Source of the DNA: Shewanella glacialimarina
Lineage (GTDB): Bacteria > Pseudomonadota > Gammaproteobacteria > Enterobacterales > Shewanellaceae
Assembly (NCBI RefSeq): GCF_020511155.1
Contig: NZ_CP041216.1
Span: 992,001-1,056,000, forward strand
DNA length: 64,000 bases
Reading direction: 5' to 3'
The position numbers and the translations under genes are program-made. A model generated the notes under the pieces. The model made no database searches. It was not told the DNA's origin and saw nothing but the letters and a program-made list of their open reading frames with translations. Shown here in pieces: positions 21,961 through 32,003 of the stretch; positions within the stretch are counted from its first letter, which is position 1; every line of letters begins with the position of its first letter.

Positions 21961-22356
21961 ATGGAAACATTTTACAGTTTATATCCAGCGGTAAAACATA
22001 CTCATTTAATGTTTATTGCTTTAAGCGTCTCGTTTTTTGTGTTGCGTTTTGTATTGCACCTACGCCAATCACCGCTTATGGACAGAAAATTCCTTAAAGT
22101 GGCACCCCATGTCGTTGATACTTTTTTATTAGCGTCAGGGATCACCCTTTGTTTCATGATCAACCAATATCCATTCGTGGATCCGTGGATGACGGAAAAA
22201 ATTATCTGTGTTGTGGCATATATTGCATTAGGGATCATGGCGCTTAAATCAAGCCGTAATAAACTGTTTAAGTTTTTCGCCTTCCTCGGCGCAATCGGTT
22301 GGTTAGTGTTAGCAGCCAAACTGGCTCATTTCAAACAAGTCGTATTAATGGGTTAA
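21961..22356 (+). CDS. sirB2: SirB2-family membrane protein
   Basis: A 131-residue inner-membrane protein with four predicted helices. It begins with a short segment containing KHTHL, which is followed by alternating hydrophobic stretches typical of SirB2. It sits between prmC and the SirB1 gene, the usual place of this family. The molecular role is not established; the Salmonella name came from virulence regulation. Confidence 0.9.
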   Translation: METFYSLYPAVKHTHLMFIALSVSFFVLRFVLHLRQSPLMDRKFLKVAPHVVDTFLLASGITLCFMINQYPFVDPWMTEKIICVVAYIALGIMALKSSRNKLFKFFAFLGAIGWLVLAAKLAHFKQVVLMG

Positions 22357-22366
22357 TTGATTTTTA

Positions 22367-23155
22367 ATGGCAAAACTTCAACTTGATGATGCAGTTTCTA
22401 TCCCTGAAACTGCATTTGAATTATCGGAACATTTAGGTTTTTCTCGTGCCCAGCCAGCTTTATGGGCTTGGTATGAAATAGCAGGCGCAGTACTGAGCCA
22501 TTATGTGGTTGATCAAGAAGCACGGCTGCAAAGGCTACTTAACTGGTTTTATAATGATTTAGGCTTTCAAGCACGTGAAGATTACTTCAGCGTAGAGGCG
22601 GCTGACCTTTGTTATTGTGTATTAAAACGCCAGGGTAATAGTACAACTCTTGCGACATTACTCGTGTTGTTAGCTAAGCAATTGGATTTACCGCTTGAGG
22701 CGGTATTATTACCCGGGCAAACGGTTTTACGTAGTTTATTGAATGATAAAATCAGTTACTTTGATCCATTAACGGGTAAAGAGTTAAGCCGACATCAATT
22801 ACATTCATTAGTGCGAGGCGAGTTAGGTAATGCCGCTAAGTTAAAACCAAGCCATATTAAGCCTGCATCTTTAAAACGTTTAATCAGTCGAATGTTGCAT
22901 GAGCTAAAAGCGGGTTGTATTGTGAGCCAGAAGTTTGAGCAGGCAATGGAATGTTGTAATTTACTGTTGCAATGGCATCCTGATGATGTGCACCTAAATC
23001 GTGAACGTGCTTTTATTGCGCAGCAATTAGGTTGCATTAAAGTGGCGATGTCTGACTTACAGCACTTTATTGATAATAGCCCACATGATCCTGTGATTGA
23101 GTTGGTTAAAATGCAGTTAAAAGAGCTAAGTCAACATTCACAAACTTATCATTAA
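22367..23155 (+). CDS. sirB1: SirB1-family protein (transglutaminase-like plus TPR)
   Basis: A 262-residue soluble protein. The N-terminal two thirds resemble the SirB1 transglutaminase-like fold; the stretch around LCYCVLKRQGNSTTLATLL is at the place of the family's pseudo-catalytic region, and I do not see a clear Cys-His-Asp triad. The C-terminal part has TPR-like helices. It follows sirB2 by ten bases. No proven enzymatic activity in the family as far as I know. Confidence 0.85.
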   Translation: MAKLQLDDAVSIPETAFELSEHLGFSRAQPALWAWYEIAGAVLSHYVVDQEARLQRLLNWFYNDLGFQAREDYFSVEAADLCYCVLKRQGNSTTLATLLVLLAKQLDLPLEAVLLPGQTVLRSLLNDKISYFDPLTGKELSRHQLHSLVRGELGNAAKLKPSHIKPASLKRLISRMLHELKAGCIVSQKFEQAMECCNLLLQWHPDDVHLNRERAFIAQQLGCIKVAMSDLQHFIDNSPHDPVIELVKMQLKELSQHSQTYH

Positions 23156-23159
23156 TATA

Positions 23160-23184
23160 TCAGGCTCATCTGAGCCTGATTATT
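23160..23184 (+). terminator. Possible weak terminator after sirB1
   Basis: TCAGGCTCA and TGAGCCTGA form a nine-base-pair stem with a two-base loop, followed by TTATT. The tight loop and short T tail make it a weak candidate. Confidence 0.4.
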
Positions 23185-23324
23185 GATACAAAGAAAAAAT
23201 AAGCGCCTAAGAAAATTTACCAAGTTCGTACAATAAACAATAAATAAAAACAATAAATAAAAACAAGAAAATAACCATAAGCGAATTTCGCTTTCTATAC
23301 TGCATTTGCAAGGGAGAAAACTGC

Positions 23325-24572
23325 ATGACGACGTCGGCACTGGTCACAAATGACGCCACCGCACTGGGTTTACTAGCCGCTATTCTCGGGTTTGTATTTT
23401 ATACCAGTTCATCGCCACATCCATTTTGGCAAAAATTCTATAAGTTTATTCCTGCACTTTTATTATGTTACTTCTTACCCTCATTGCTGAATACGTTTGG
23501 GGTGGTCGACGGTCACACCTCTCAATTATATTATGTTGCATCACGTTATTTATTGCCGGCGTGTTTAGTTTTACTCATTTTAAGTGTCGATTTAAAAGCT
23601 ATTTTAGGCTTGGGTCCTAAAGCGGTTATCATGTTTTTAACCGGCACTGTGGGTATTGTTATAGGAGGCCCTATTTCGTTATTGCTGGTTTCATTTATCG
23701 ACCCAACACTTATCGGTAATAACGGCCCTGATGCGGTTTGGCGTGGTATGACAACCCTTGCTGGTAGCTGGATTGGCGGCGGTGCAAACCAGGCCGCGAT
23801 GAAAGAGATTTATAGTGTAGGCGGGGAAATTTTCTCTGTAATGGTCACTGTCGACGTTATCGTCGCCAATATTTGGATGGCAGTGTTATTATTTATGGCC
23901 TCTAAAGCCAAAGAAATCGATGCCAGAACCGGTGCAGACACCCGTGCAATTGAAGTATTAAAAGCTAAAGTTGAAAAGTATCAAGCTGAAAACGCACGTA
24001 TTCCGAACCAGCGTGATTTAATGATGATAGTTGCAGTCGGTTTTGGTGTTACCGGTTTTGCGCATTTGGCCGCAGATTTTCTCGGGCCATTTTTTGAAAC
24101 CAATTATCCTTGGACAGCCGATTACAGTTTAACCTCTAAGTTTTTCTGGTTGGTTGTTATTGTTACCACAATTGGCCTAGCGATGTCATTTAGCCCAGTC
24201 AGGCATTTAGAAGCCGCGGGCGCATCGAAAGTAGCTACCGCTTTTTTATACATATTAGTGGCAACCATTGGCTTGCACATGGATGTCACCAAAATTATGG
24301 ACACCCCGATTTACTTTTTAGTCGGGATTGTTTGGATGTTAGTTCATGCAGGCTTTATGCTGTTAGTGGCTAAATTAATTAAAGCGCCGTTGTTTTATAT
24401 GGCGGTGGGCAGTCAAGCCAACGTTGGCGGTGCAGCTTCTGCTCCTGTGGTTGCAGCAGCATTTCATCCTTCACTGGCTCCTGTAGGTGTTTTACTGGCA
24501 GTATTAGGTTATGCATTAGGTACTTACATGGCGTGGCTATGTGGTCAGTTTTTACTAATTATTGGCGCGTAA
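23325..24572 (+). CDS. DUF819 family membrane protein
   Basis: A 415-residue inner-membrane protein with about ten to eleven predicted helices, a duplicated-looking layout and Gly-rich segments (SWIGGGANQAAMKE in the first half, GSQANVGGAASAPVV in the second). These repeats are hallmarks of DUF819 (YjcL-like) proteins, which resemble ion-coupled transporters. The substrate is unknown. A charged cytoplasmic loop of about 40 residues lies near the middle. It has an AAGGGAG ribosome-binding site and is 16 bases upstream of kdsA, so the two are probably cotranscribed. Confidence 0.88.
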   Translation: MTTSALVTNDATALGLLAAILGFVFYTSSSPHPFWQKFYKFIPALLLCYFLPSLLNTFGVVDGHTSQLYYVASRYLLPACLVLLILSVDLKAILGLGPKAVIMFLTGTVGIVIGGPISLLLVSFIDPTLIGNNGPDAVWRGMTTLAGSWIGGGANQAAMKEIYSVGGEIFSVMVTVDVIVANIWMAVLLFMASKAKEIDARTGADTRAIEVLKAKVEKYQAENARIPNQRDLMMIVAVGFGVTGFAHLAADFLGPFFETNYPWTADYSLTSKFFWLVVIVTTIGLAMSFSPVRHLEAAGASKVATAFLYILVATIGLHMDVTKIMDTPIYFLVGIVWMLVHAGFMLLVAKLIKAPLFYMAVGSQANVGGAASAPVVAAAFHPSLAPVGVLLAVLGYALGTYMAWLCGQFLLIIGA

Positions 24573-24579
24573 GCGTTAA

Positions 24580-25440
<861 letters not shown>

Positions 25441-25450
25441 TACATTAAAA

Positions 25451-25477
25451 ACAGCCCTGTTTATCAGGGCTTTTTTA
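25451..25477 (+). terminator. Rho-independent terminator downstream of kdsA
   Basis: AGCCCTG and CAGGGCT form a seven-base-pair stem with a five-base loop and six Ts. Confidence 0.85.
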
Positions 25478-25509
25478 TGGCTGCTTAATCGACTTTCATA
25501 CGACTTTTT

Positions 25510-26397
25510 ATGGGGAAAGTAAGCATGTGGATTGCCTTTACTGTTCTTGCTGCATTTATGCAAGCGTGGCGCAATGCTTTTCAAAGTCAGTTAAGTCAAG
25601 ACGTTAACATTGCCGGTGTCACGTTAGCGCGATTTATTTGGGCAGGGCCTATCGCGTTAGTGTATTTATTGAGTTTGTATCAATGGCAACCGACTCATAT
25701 CCCAGATTTTAATGTTAATTTTATCCAATTTGTCGTCGGTGCATCCTTGATGCAAATCTTGGCCACAGGGTTAATGGTAAAGTTATTTAAAATGCAAAAT
25801 TTTGCCGTTGGAGCTGGACTGGCAAAAAGTGAAGCTTTAGTTGCAGCTATTCTGGGGGTATTTTTTTTCGGTACTAAGTTAAGTTTATTGGGCTGGTTAG
25901 GTGTCATGATTGGCGGGGTTGCCATCATGCTATTAAGTGCCAAACAAGGCTTTAAACAGTTGTCGATAAAAACGGTTTTACTTGGGCTAGCTTGCGGCAG
26001 TGCGTTTGCATTAACTTCACTTTGGGTGAGAGAGGCGAGTTTACAGCTTGATGCGCCATTCCCCCACGGCGCAGCCTGGGTACTATTAGCCGTTATCAGT
26101 CTACAAACTTTTTTATTAGTGAGTTATTTACTTAGCTATGATAAAGCAACCTTAGCCGATTTATTTAAGCGACCTAAGCTCACGCTACTTATCAGTGTTA
26201 CCAGCTGTATAGGCTCAATCGGTTGGTTTACGGCTATGTCTTTACAGGCAGTGCCCTATGTTAAAACATTAGGCCAAATAGAAGTGTTTTTTATGATGAT
26301 CATTGCCAGTTTTTGGCTTAAACAAAAGGTCAAAATAAACGACATGTTAGGGCTACTACTCATTGCTATTGCAGCCGTGTTAGTGATGTGGAGTTAG
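25510..26397 (+). CDS. EamA/DMT-family transporter
   Basis: A 295-residue inner-membrane protein with about ten helices and two EamA-like halves, as in the drug/metabolite transporter superfamily. The substrate cannot be read from the sequence. The ATG at 25525 (leading to MWIAFTVLAAF) is an alternative start; both give the first helix almost at once, so topology does not change. It is convergent with panE with only 25 bases between stop codons. Confidence 0.85.
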   Translation: MGKVSMWIAFTVLAAFMQAWRNAFQSQLSQDVNIAGVTLARFIWAGPIALVYLLSLYQWQPTHIPDFNVNFIQFVVGASLMQILATGLMVKLFKMQNFAVGAGLAKSEALVAAILGVFFFGTKLSLLGWLGVMIGGVAIMLLSAKQGFKQLSIKTVLLGLACGSAFALTSLWVREASLQLDAPFPHGAAWVLLAVISLQTFLLVSYLLSYDKATLADLFKRPKLTLLISVTSCIGSIGWFTAMSLQAVPYVKTLGQIEVFFMMIIASFWLKQKVKINDMLGLLLIAIAAVLVMWS

Positions 26398-26422
26398 CTT
26401 GATTATGTGGCGCTTGTTTTGG

Positions 26423-27370
26423 CTAAGTGGCATTTGACCGATTAGCAATTTCTAAGGCTTTAATGCTTTGCTGATTATTAACGTTAGCGGGCACGGCAAT
26501 CTGATGTTGTGCTGCGCGCTCAACCACATAACCACTGATATAATCTATTTCAGTTTTTCGCTGCTGCAGAATATCTTGATACATAGATGAGATGTTATTG
26601 GCCGTTAGCGTAATGACTTTGTAGACCATCTCTATACTGGCGGGTAGCGATAACGATATACCATCAGCTTTAGCTACCTCGATACACTCTTTCACAATCA
26701 TATTAATGTGCTTGGCAAAGCGATCTTCTGCCAACTGACCATTTTTGCATGCAAATATTGCCGTAAGTGGATTAATGGCGCAATTTATAATTAACTTTTG
26801 CCATAATGCGGTAATGATCTCGGTGTGCCATAACAGCTCAGGTATTGCCTGCGATAAGCAGTCTATAAGCGAGTTCGCTAATTTTTGCCCGGTGTAATGA
26901 CCGATAGTTGTTTGGCCATTGCCTGTATGGGTAACCTGCCATTGAGCGTTTCTTAAAGCACCTTGCGATGTTGTGGCTAAACTTAGGCCCATTTTAGGGT
27001 AACCACAAAGATGCTTAGCGGCATTTAAGTGTGTACCCATTCCATTATGAAGCAGAATAATATGACAATGACAGGCAAGCTTAGGTAATAAGTCGCAAAG
27101 AAGATTATTGACCTGATAGGCTTTAACGCAAATGATAACAAGATCTAGTTCAGTTAATTCTGAGCTATTTTGTCCAAGTACAGTAACAGTGCGATTTAGG
27201 CGTGATTGGGAGAGATCGGTAAATTGAAGTGTGTTCGAATGAGAGCTTGGCTCTCGACCAATTAAATAAACGGCAGTACTAGTTTGCGAATTCGCTTGTG
27301 TGGCGATTAAATTGAACATTAATTGGCCGATAGCACCAGCACCTATCACACCAATTTTTTGTGTCGTCAT
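26423..27370 (-). CDS. panE: 2-dehydropantoate 2-reductase
   Basis: An NADPH-dependent enzyme making pantoate for coenzyme A. The dinucleotide-binding motif GVIGAGAIGQLM is at the N-terminus, and the catalytic Lys region (ALWQKLIINCAINPLTA) is intact. I use the ATG at 27370, giving 315 residues, rather than the GTG three codons upstream. It directly follows the VanZ-like gene. The family includes other ketopantoate-reductase-like enzymes, so substrate specificity is by family resemblance. Confidence 0.87.
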   Translation of the reverse strand: MTTQKIGVIGAGAIGQLMFNLIATQANSQTSTAVYLIGREPSSHSNTLQFTDLSQSRLNRTVTVLGQNSSELTELDLVIICVKAYQVNNLLCDLLPKLACHCHIILLHNGMGTHLNAAKHLCGYPKMGLSLATTSQGALRNAQWQVTHTGNGQTTIGHYTGQKLANSLIDCLSQAIPELLWHTEIITALWQKLIINCAINPLTAIFACKNGQLAEDRFAKHINMIVKECIEVAKADGISLSLPASIEMVYKVITLTANNISSMYQDILQQRKTEIDYISGYVVERAAQHQIAVPANVNNQQSIKALEIANRSNAT

Positions 27371-27386
27371 CACAAGCACTCGTTAA

Positions 27387-27752
27387 TTAAGGTTTAGCGC
27401 CTTTATGTTGCAGTTTTTTATACTGTAAAAAGCTGAAATGAAGCAAATAGAACAATGCAATACCGACAAAGTCTGCAATTACGTCGCCTATTGATGCGCT
27501 TCGGTAAGGAAGCCTTGATTGAACTAATTCAATTAATACCGCATAACTGGCTAATACACCAAACAAGTAATACCATTTGGGTTTAAAGGCATAATGGGCA
27601 AGAAAAGCGAGACCAAAAAAACTGCCTAAATGACCGACTTTATCCATATGCTGAAAGGACTGCGAATAGTTCGGTTTAGAAAATACTAAGTAGCTTGTTA
27701 CTACAACAGCTATTAATAATGCCAGTTTAAAAGCATTTCGATAATTGATCAC
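27387..27752 (-). CDS. VanZ-family small membrane protein
   Basis: A 121-residue inner-membrane protein with four predicted helices. The DKVGHLGSFFGLAFLA motif and the later LIELVQSRLPYRSASIGDVIADFVG are characteristic of VanZ-like proteins, which include a teicoplanin-resistance protein but mostly have unknown roles. It sits 16 bases upstream of panE and is probably cotranscribed with it. Nothing suggests antibiotic resistance here. Confidence 0.88.
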   Translation of the reverse strand: MINYRNAFKLALLIAVVVTSYLVFSKPNYSQSFQHMDKVGHLGSFFGLAFLAHYAFKPKWYYLFGVLASYAVLIELVQSRLPYRSASIGDVIADFVGIALFYLLHFSFLQYKKLQHKGAKP

Positions 27753-27904
27753 AAGTGTTACATCTGCCTTGAGGCTTATCTAAATTTGCCCCATGATAAG
27801 AAAACTACCGATTAAAGTCATCTATATTCCACTGTTATATCGCCAAAACTGCACATTTTGCGTTAAAATAGCCCAAATACCTCAAGCTTTATTAAAGGAT
27901 CCCC

Positions 27905-28390
27905 ATGCCATCAATGGATATCGTGTCAGAAGTTGACGAAGAAGAACTACGTAACGCGGTAGAAAACTCTCGCCGCGAAGTATCAGGACGTTTTGACTTA
28001 CGTGGAAAAGAGATTGATATTGATTTGAAAGACAATGTCGTTACCTTAAAGTCAGAAGATGATTTTATCTGTAAGCAGCTAGTCGATATATTACGGATGC
28101 AGCTGAGTAAACGAAACGTTGATCCTTCATCAATGGAAGTTGACGATAAATCGGTTCATAGCGGTAAAACCTTCAGCTTAAAGGTCAATTTTAAACAAGG
28201 CATAGATTCATTAGTGGCTAAAAAATTAGTCAAAGCCATTAAAGATAGCAAGCTTAAAGTCCAAGCTGCGATTCAGGGTGACTCAGTGCGAATTACCGGT
28301 AAAAAGCGTGATGACCTGCAAGCTGTTATGCGCCTAGCCAGAGAGTCGGAACTTGGCCAACCATTCCAGTTCAATAACTTCAGAGATTAA
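27905..28390 (+). CDS. yajQ: YajQ-family nucleotide-binding protein
   Basis: A 161-residue cytoplasmic protein of two RNP-like domains. It begins [19 protein letters not shown] and ends with [12 protein letters not shown], both nearly invariant in YajQ. Some members bind cyclic di-GMP; whether this one does cannot be told from sequence. The ribosome-binding site AAGGA is well placed. Followed by a strong terminator. Confidence 0.94.
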   Translation: MPSMDIVSEVDEEELRNAVENSRREVSGRFDLRGKEIDIDLKDNVVTLKSEDDFICKQLVDILRMQLSKRNVDPSSMEVDDKSVHSGKTFSLKVNFKQGIDSLVAKKLVKAIKDSKLKVQAAIQGDSVRITGKKRDDLQAVMRLARESELGQPFQFNNFRD

Positions 28391-28403
28391 TTCTGGATGT
28401 TAT

Positions 28404-28434
28404 TAAAAAAACCGACATTTATGTCGGTTTTTTA
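28404..28434. terminator. Terminator between yajQ and ampG (bidirectional)
   Basis: AAACCGACAT and ATGTCGGTTT form a stem with a two-base centre; A run on one side and T run on the other let it serve both convergent genes. Confidence 0.85.
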
Positions 28435-28447
28435 TTGGCAATAAAGA

Positions 28448-29842
28448 TTAATGCGGATCAGTTGGTGTTTGTTCATCTTCAATTGCTTGGCGAGCATTCG
28501 CCCTATTAAGCAATACGATTAACAACAACACCGGGAAACCAATCAGGCTTGCGGCAATAAAAAAGTTAACGTAGCCGAAAGCATTGACATATTCACCTGA
28601 AAACCCTGCGATAAATTTAGGGAATAAGATCATAATTGAAGACAGTAATGCATATTGGGTTGCACTATAACCGCTGCTAGTTAAGTTAGACAAATACGCG
28701 ATAAAGGCCGCGGTAGCAATACCTGCGCTGAAGTTGTCGATAGAAATCGCGAAGGTTAAAAATGACACGTTATAACCAATATAGGCCTGCCAAGCAAACA
28801 GCAAGTTAGTCACCGCAACTAAGAGTGCGCCTAAAAATAGAATACGCATGGTGCCATATTTCATCACCAGAATACCGCCAGCACCTGCGCCGACTAAGGT
28901 CATAATTAAGCCGTAAACCTTGCTTAAAAACGCTATTTCTTCTTTGCTAAATCCCATGTCAACATAAAATACGTTGGCCATCACGCCCATCACAATGTCG
29001 GAAATTCGGTAACAGGAAATCAGCAATAAGATTAAAATTGCAGTTTTGCCATATCGTTTGAAAAAATCAGTAAAGGGCAGCACACTTGCGCTGTAGATCC
29101 ATGCGAACGCTTTAGCTACGATATTTGGATAGCGTTTGGCAAAATGCTGCTGTAGCAGGCGCTCTTGTTCATCGGCCTCTTTAGTGTCTACCTGTGGTTC
29201 TTTGGCAAATAATGCAGTAATAAGCCCTACACTCATCATTAAGGCCATAATAAAGTAAGCTGTTTGCCAAGATTCAAGACTATAGCCTTGGCTGTCTGGT
29301 GACACCCAGGCGGCAATGGTTAATGCCCCCGCGGTAGAGACTATCATGGCACTGCGATAACCAATTTGATAAGCCGCGGCTAATGCGGCTTGCATTTTCT
29401 CTGAGGCGGATTCAATTCTAAATGCATCAATAACAATATCTTGGGTAGCAGAAGCAAAAGCTAAAAGCAGGGCGCAAATAGCTAAGCGTTCAAGATCTTC
29501 AATAGGATCACTTGTCGACATGCCAATAATAGCGCCAATTAAGCACAATTGAGCGAAGATCATCCAGCCTCTTCTGCGGCCAAAAAAAGCGGTAAATAGG
29601 GGCAAAGACAGTCGATCAACTAACGGAGACCAGGCCCATTTAAAGGCATATGTGAGTGCTATCCAACTAAAGTAACCAATGGCAGCACGATCAACCCCAG
29701 CTTCTCGTAACCAAAAACTTAAGGTTGAAAATACCAGCATTAAAGGCAAACCTGCGGAGAATCCGAGAAATAATAGGATCAGTACCCGTTTGTGATAATA
29801 AACGGAAAAAAGGTCTCGACAACGGCTTAATATATCTGACAT
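28448..29842 (-). CDS. ampG: AmpG-like muropeptide permease (MFS)
   Basis: An inner-membrane permease that probably imports anhydro-muropeptides released by cell-wall turnover. The 464 residues have about twelve to fourteen helices. AmpG-like features are LLFLGFSAGLPLMLV at the start, YAFKWAWSPLVDR, FGRRRGWM, and SATQDIVIDAFRIE. It lies downstream of yajG as in E. coli, with two genes inserted between. It is linked in function to AmgK-MurU at the right end of this window. Confidence 0.9.
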   Translation of the reverse strand: MSDILSRCRDLFSVYYHKRVLILLFLGFSAGLPLMLVFSTLSFWLREAGVDRAAIGYFSWIALTYAFKWAWSPLVDRLSLPLFTAFFGRRRGWMIFAQLCLIGAIIGMSTSDPIEDLERLAICALLLAFASATQDIVIDAFRIESASEKMQAALAAAYQIGYRSAMIVSTAGALTIAAWVSPDSQGYSLESWQTAYFIMALMMSVGLITALFAKEPQVDTKEADEQERLLQQHFAKRYPNIVAKAFAWIYSASVLPFTDFFKRYGKTAILILLLISCYRISDIVMGVMANVFYVDMGFSKEEIAFLSKVYGLIMTLVGAGAGGILVMKYGTMRILFLGALLVAVTNLLFAWQAYIGYNVSFLTFAISIDNFSAGIATAAFIAYLSNLTSSGYSATQYALLSSIMILFPKFIAGFSGEYVNAFGYVNFFIAASLIGFPVLLLIVLLNRANARQAIEDEQTPTDPH

Positions 29843-29973
29843 GGATGCTGGATTAATGAGGCGATGGGGCTAGCTTACGGGCTGGACTGAAATGGTTCAA
29901 GCCATTGATTATTAAATTAGCTTAAATCAATGGCTCGACTGCTGGAATTAACCATAAATATTCAATTGCATGA

Positions 29974-30306
29974 TTAAGGTCTAACACCGATGCAACTTTG
30001 AGGTAAGGTGCCACCAATATTAATATAGTCACAACATTCATTGACTTGGCTGCGCAAGAACTGATCGCCCCGCAGTGCCCAATCTGGCCATTTATCAAAG
30101 CAGTGTAATAGATGCCAAAACACTTTTTCAGTGTCCGTTTGTGGGCATTCCACTGCAGGTGTTATTTCTGTTAAATGTTGCCACTCCTCAAGTACATCCC
30201 ACATATAGAGTTGAATTTCTTTGTATTCGAGTTGGTTACTTAAAAAAGCTTTTCCATAATATGCCAGTTGGGGAGCTTTGGTTTCAATAAAATCGTTAGC
30301 TGTCAT
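29974..30306 (-). CDS. Hypothetical protein, 110 residues
   Basis: I do not recognise this protein. It is soluble, acidic, rich in Trp (six) and Cys (four), with predicted helices and no signal peptide. A Trp-rich segment runs through EKVFWHLLHCFDKWPDWAL. It lies on the same strand between the peptidyl-prolyl isomerase gene and ampG, with 130 bases before ampG. The clean start and composition suggest a real gene. Confidence 0.7.
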   Translation of the reverse strand: MTANDFIETKAPQLAYYGKAFLSNQLEYKEIQLYMWDVLEEWQHLTEITPAVECPQTDTEKVFWHLLHCFDKWPDWALRGDQFLRSQVNECCDYINIGGTLPQSCIGVRP

Positions 30307-30617
30307 AAAACGTCCTTGAAAATGAATGCATAAAGAAACAGCATTTGGAGTATGTTTTAGAGTATAGACGTAAAGCTCTAAAACGGTAGTTAGGTACAGC
30401 AGAATTAATGTTTGTTAAAAAAAGATTATTTATGATTTATTTTAATATGTTGCAGTAAATGGTGTTGGTTTAGTCTGTTTATTTCAACAAATAAAACTGA
30501 AGTGTGGCTTAATTTGGTCGATATCGCGCTTTATAAATCAAAACGCGTTATCACAAATACGCTGTAGCTTGTCGACAGTCTGGTATAAAGCCGTTAATCA
30601 GCAGTTGAAGGAGTAAA
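30307..30617. other. Intergenic region upstream of the 110-residue gene
   Basis: About 310 AT-rich bases between the stop of the isomerase gene and the start of the 110-residue gene. No coding sequence, strong hairpin with T run or recognised RNA is seen; it probably contains the promoter of the downstream gene. Confidence 0.4.
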
Positions 30618-31217
30618 CTAACGAGCTTGTAATGTCGCTTTTTTAAGAATGACTTTATTTACTGGCACATCTGGCCAACTTAGAGTGGTATTTTGCTCTG
30701 TTGGCACTAACGAAATGGCTTCTAACACATCCATCCCTTCAATAACTTCACCAAACACGGCATATCCCCAGCGACGTTTAGATGGGTCGAGTTTTTTGTT
30801 GTCGGCAACATTAAAGTAAAACTGACTATTAGCAGAGTGCGGATCGTTATCACGTGCCATAGCGATAGTGCCTAAGCCATTTGATAGACCATTGCCTGAC
30901 TCGTTCACCACCGGAGCCATTGTTGGCAGTTCTTCTAATGCAGAGGTAACCCCACCGCCTTGCACAACAAATTCAGCAATGACACGATGAAATAAAGTGC
31001 CGTTATATTCACCTTTCACAACATAAGTTAAAAAATTATCGACTGTACGTGGGGCGCGAGTCCGGTCGAGCTCAACGACTATGTTACCCATAGAGGTTTC
31101 TAGGGTGACTTTGGGATAAAGCGTATCGGGTTGAATATCGACAGTAGCTTGGGCGCTAAAGGTCGTTAATAACAATATAGACACGGCAGTGGTAACTGAA
31201 CGAAATTTCGCAAACAT
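30618..31217 (-). CDS. Exported cyclophilin-type peptidyl-prolyl isomerase
   Basis: A 199-residue periplasmic cyclophilin. A signal peptide ends near TTFSAQA (about residue 25), followed by the cyclophilin core with LFHRVIAEFVVQGGG, MARDNDPHSANSQFYFNV and the closing VFGEVIEGMDVLEAI. The core resembles PpiA/PpiB. I start at the ATG at 31217, which has AAGGA upstream and begins the signal peptide; the ORF extends 12 codons further. It follows yajG by 49 bases. Confidence 0.9.
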   Translation of the reverse strand: MFAKFRSVTTAVSILLLTTFSAQATVDIQPDTLYPKVTLETSMGNIVVELDRTRAPRTVDNFLTYVVKGEYNGTLFHRVIAEFVVQGGGVTSALEELPTMAPVVNESGNGLSNGLGTIAMARDNDPHSANSQFYFNVADNKKLDPSKRRWGYAVFGEVIEGMDVLEAISLVPTEQNTTLSWPDVPVNKVILKKATLQAR

Positions 31218-31266
31218 GAATAATCCTTCTTTTTTAAAAAATCTATCTATCAACTTTTGGTTATAT

Positions 31267-31833
31267 TTAGTTATTCAAAAATTGATGTAATTCATCATCG
31301 TTTAGAATTTCAGTGGTTAACTTATCAATCAGTTTGTTCATTTCCAGCTCTAACGTGGCGAAATCAGGACTGAATGAGTCTTTAAAATAACCGTTACCAC
31401 TGAAGCTTTTGGTAAATTCTTGACGTGAATTCGATGCTTTAACATTGATCACTAAACGTGTTTTCGCTTCGTAATTTAAGGTGTTATTGATGACATTAGT
31501 GAGCAAATATTCTAGTTGAAATTCGACCTGCTTACTGGCAGCAGGATCGACCACATAACCAGCTTTACGCATTCCTGCTCTAAAAATGGTATCAAGCTGT
31601 GCTCGAATCGGTTCACTTGAGCTAACTAACTTTGGTGCCTCAGGGGCCTGGTCAAGTTGAACAATAAAGCTTTTTGAGCGGGTATCAAGCATCTCGATGC
31701 TGATAGCAGTATCATTAGTTGTGTGTAAACCGACTGCTCCAAGAGCTGGGTTTAATGCAATATGAGTTGGCTCGTGGCTAGCACAAGCAGTTAATAACAA
31801 GATACTTAATAAAGCAGGGATCATTTTTTTCAT
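31267..31833 (-). CDS. yajG: YajG-family lipoprotein
   Basis: A 188-residue lipoprotein, signal ending LLLTAC (Cys17). The rest matches the YajG family: an early GAVGLHTTNDTAISIEMLD region, then alternating strands and a C-terminal helix. Residue after Cys is Ala, which does not act as an inner-membrane retention signal, so it should go to the outer membrane via LolB. In E. coli yajG precedes ampG; here two genes lie between. Function unknown. Confidence 0.88.
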   Translation of the reverse strand: MKKMIPALLSILLLTACASHEPTHIALNPALGAVGLHTTNDTAISIEMLDTRSKSFIVQLDQAPEAPKLVSSSEPIRAQLDTIFRAGMRKAGYVVDPAASKQVEFQLEYLLTNVINNTLNYEAKTRLVINVKASNSRQEFTKSFSGNGYFKDSFSPDFATLELEMNKLIDKLTTEILNDDELHQFLNN

Positions 31834-32003
31834 GGTGATACTTAAAAATCATTGTGTTGATAGATTATAGCGAAAGGATAACAGAAAACGAGCGTTTTAA
31901 CATGGCTGGTATCGTGTGGGGTAAATGATTTATCTTGGTTGACAATCTGATTTTATCAGGTCAATTTAGCAGTCATAATAATGTTAAATAATATGGACCC
32001 AGT

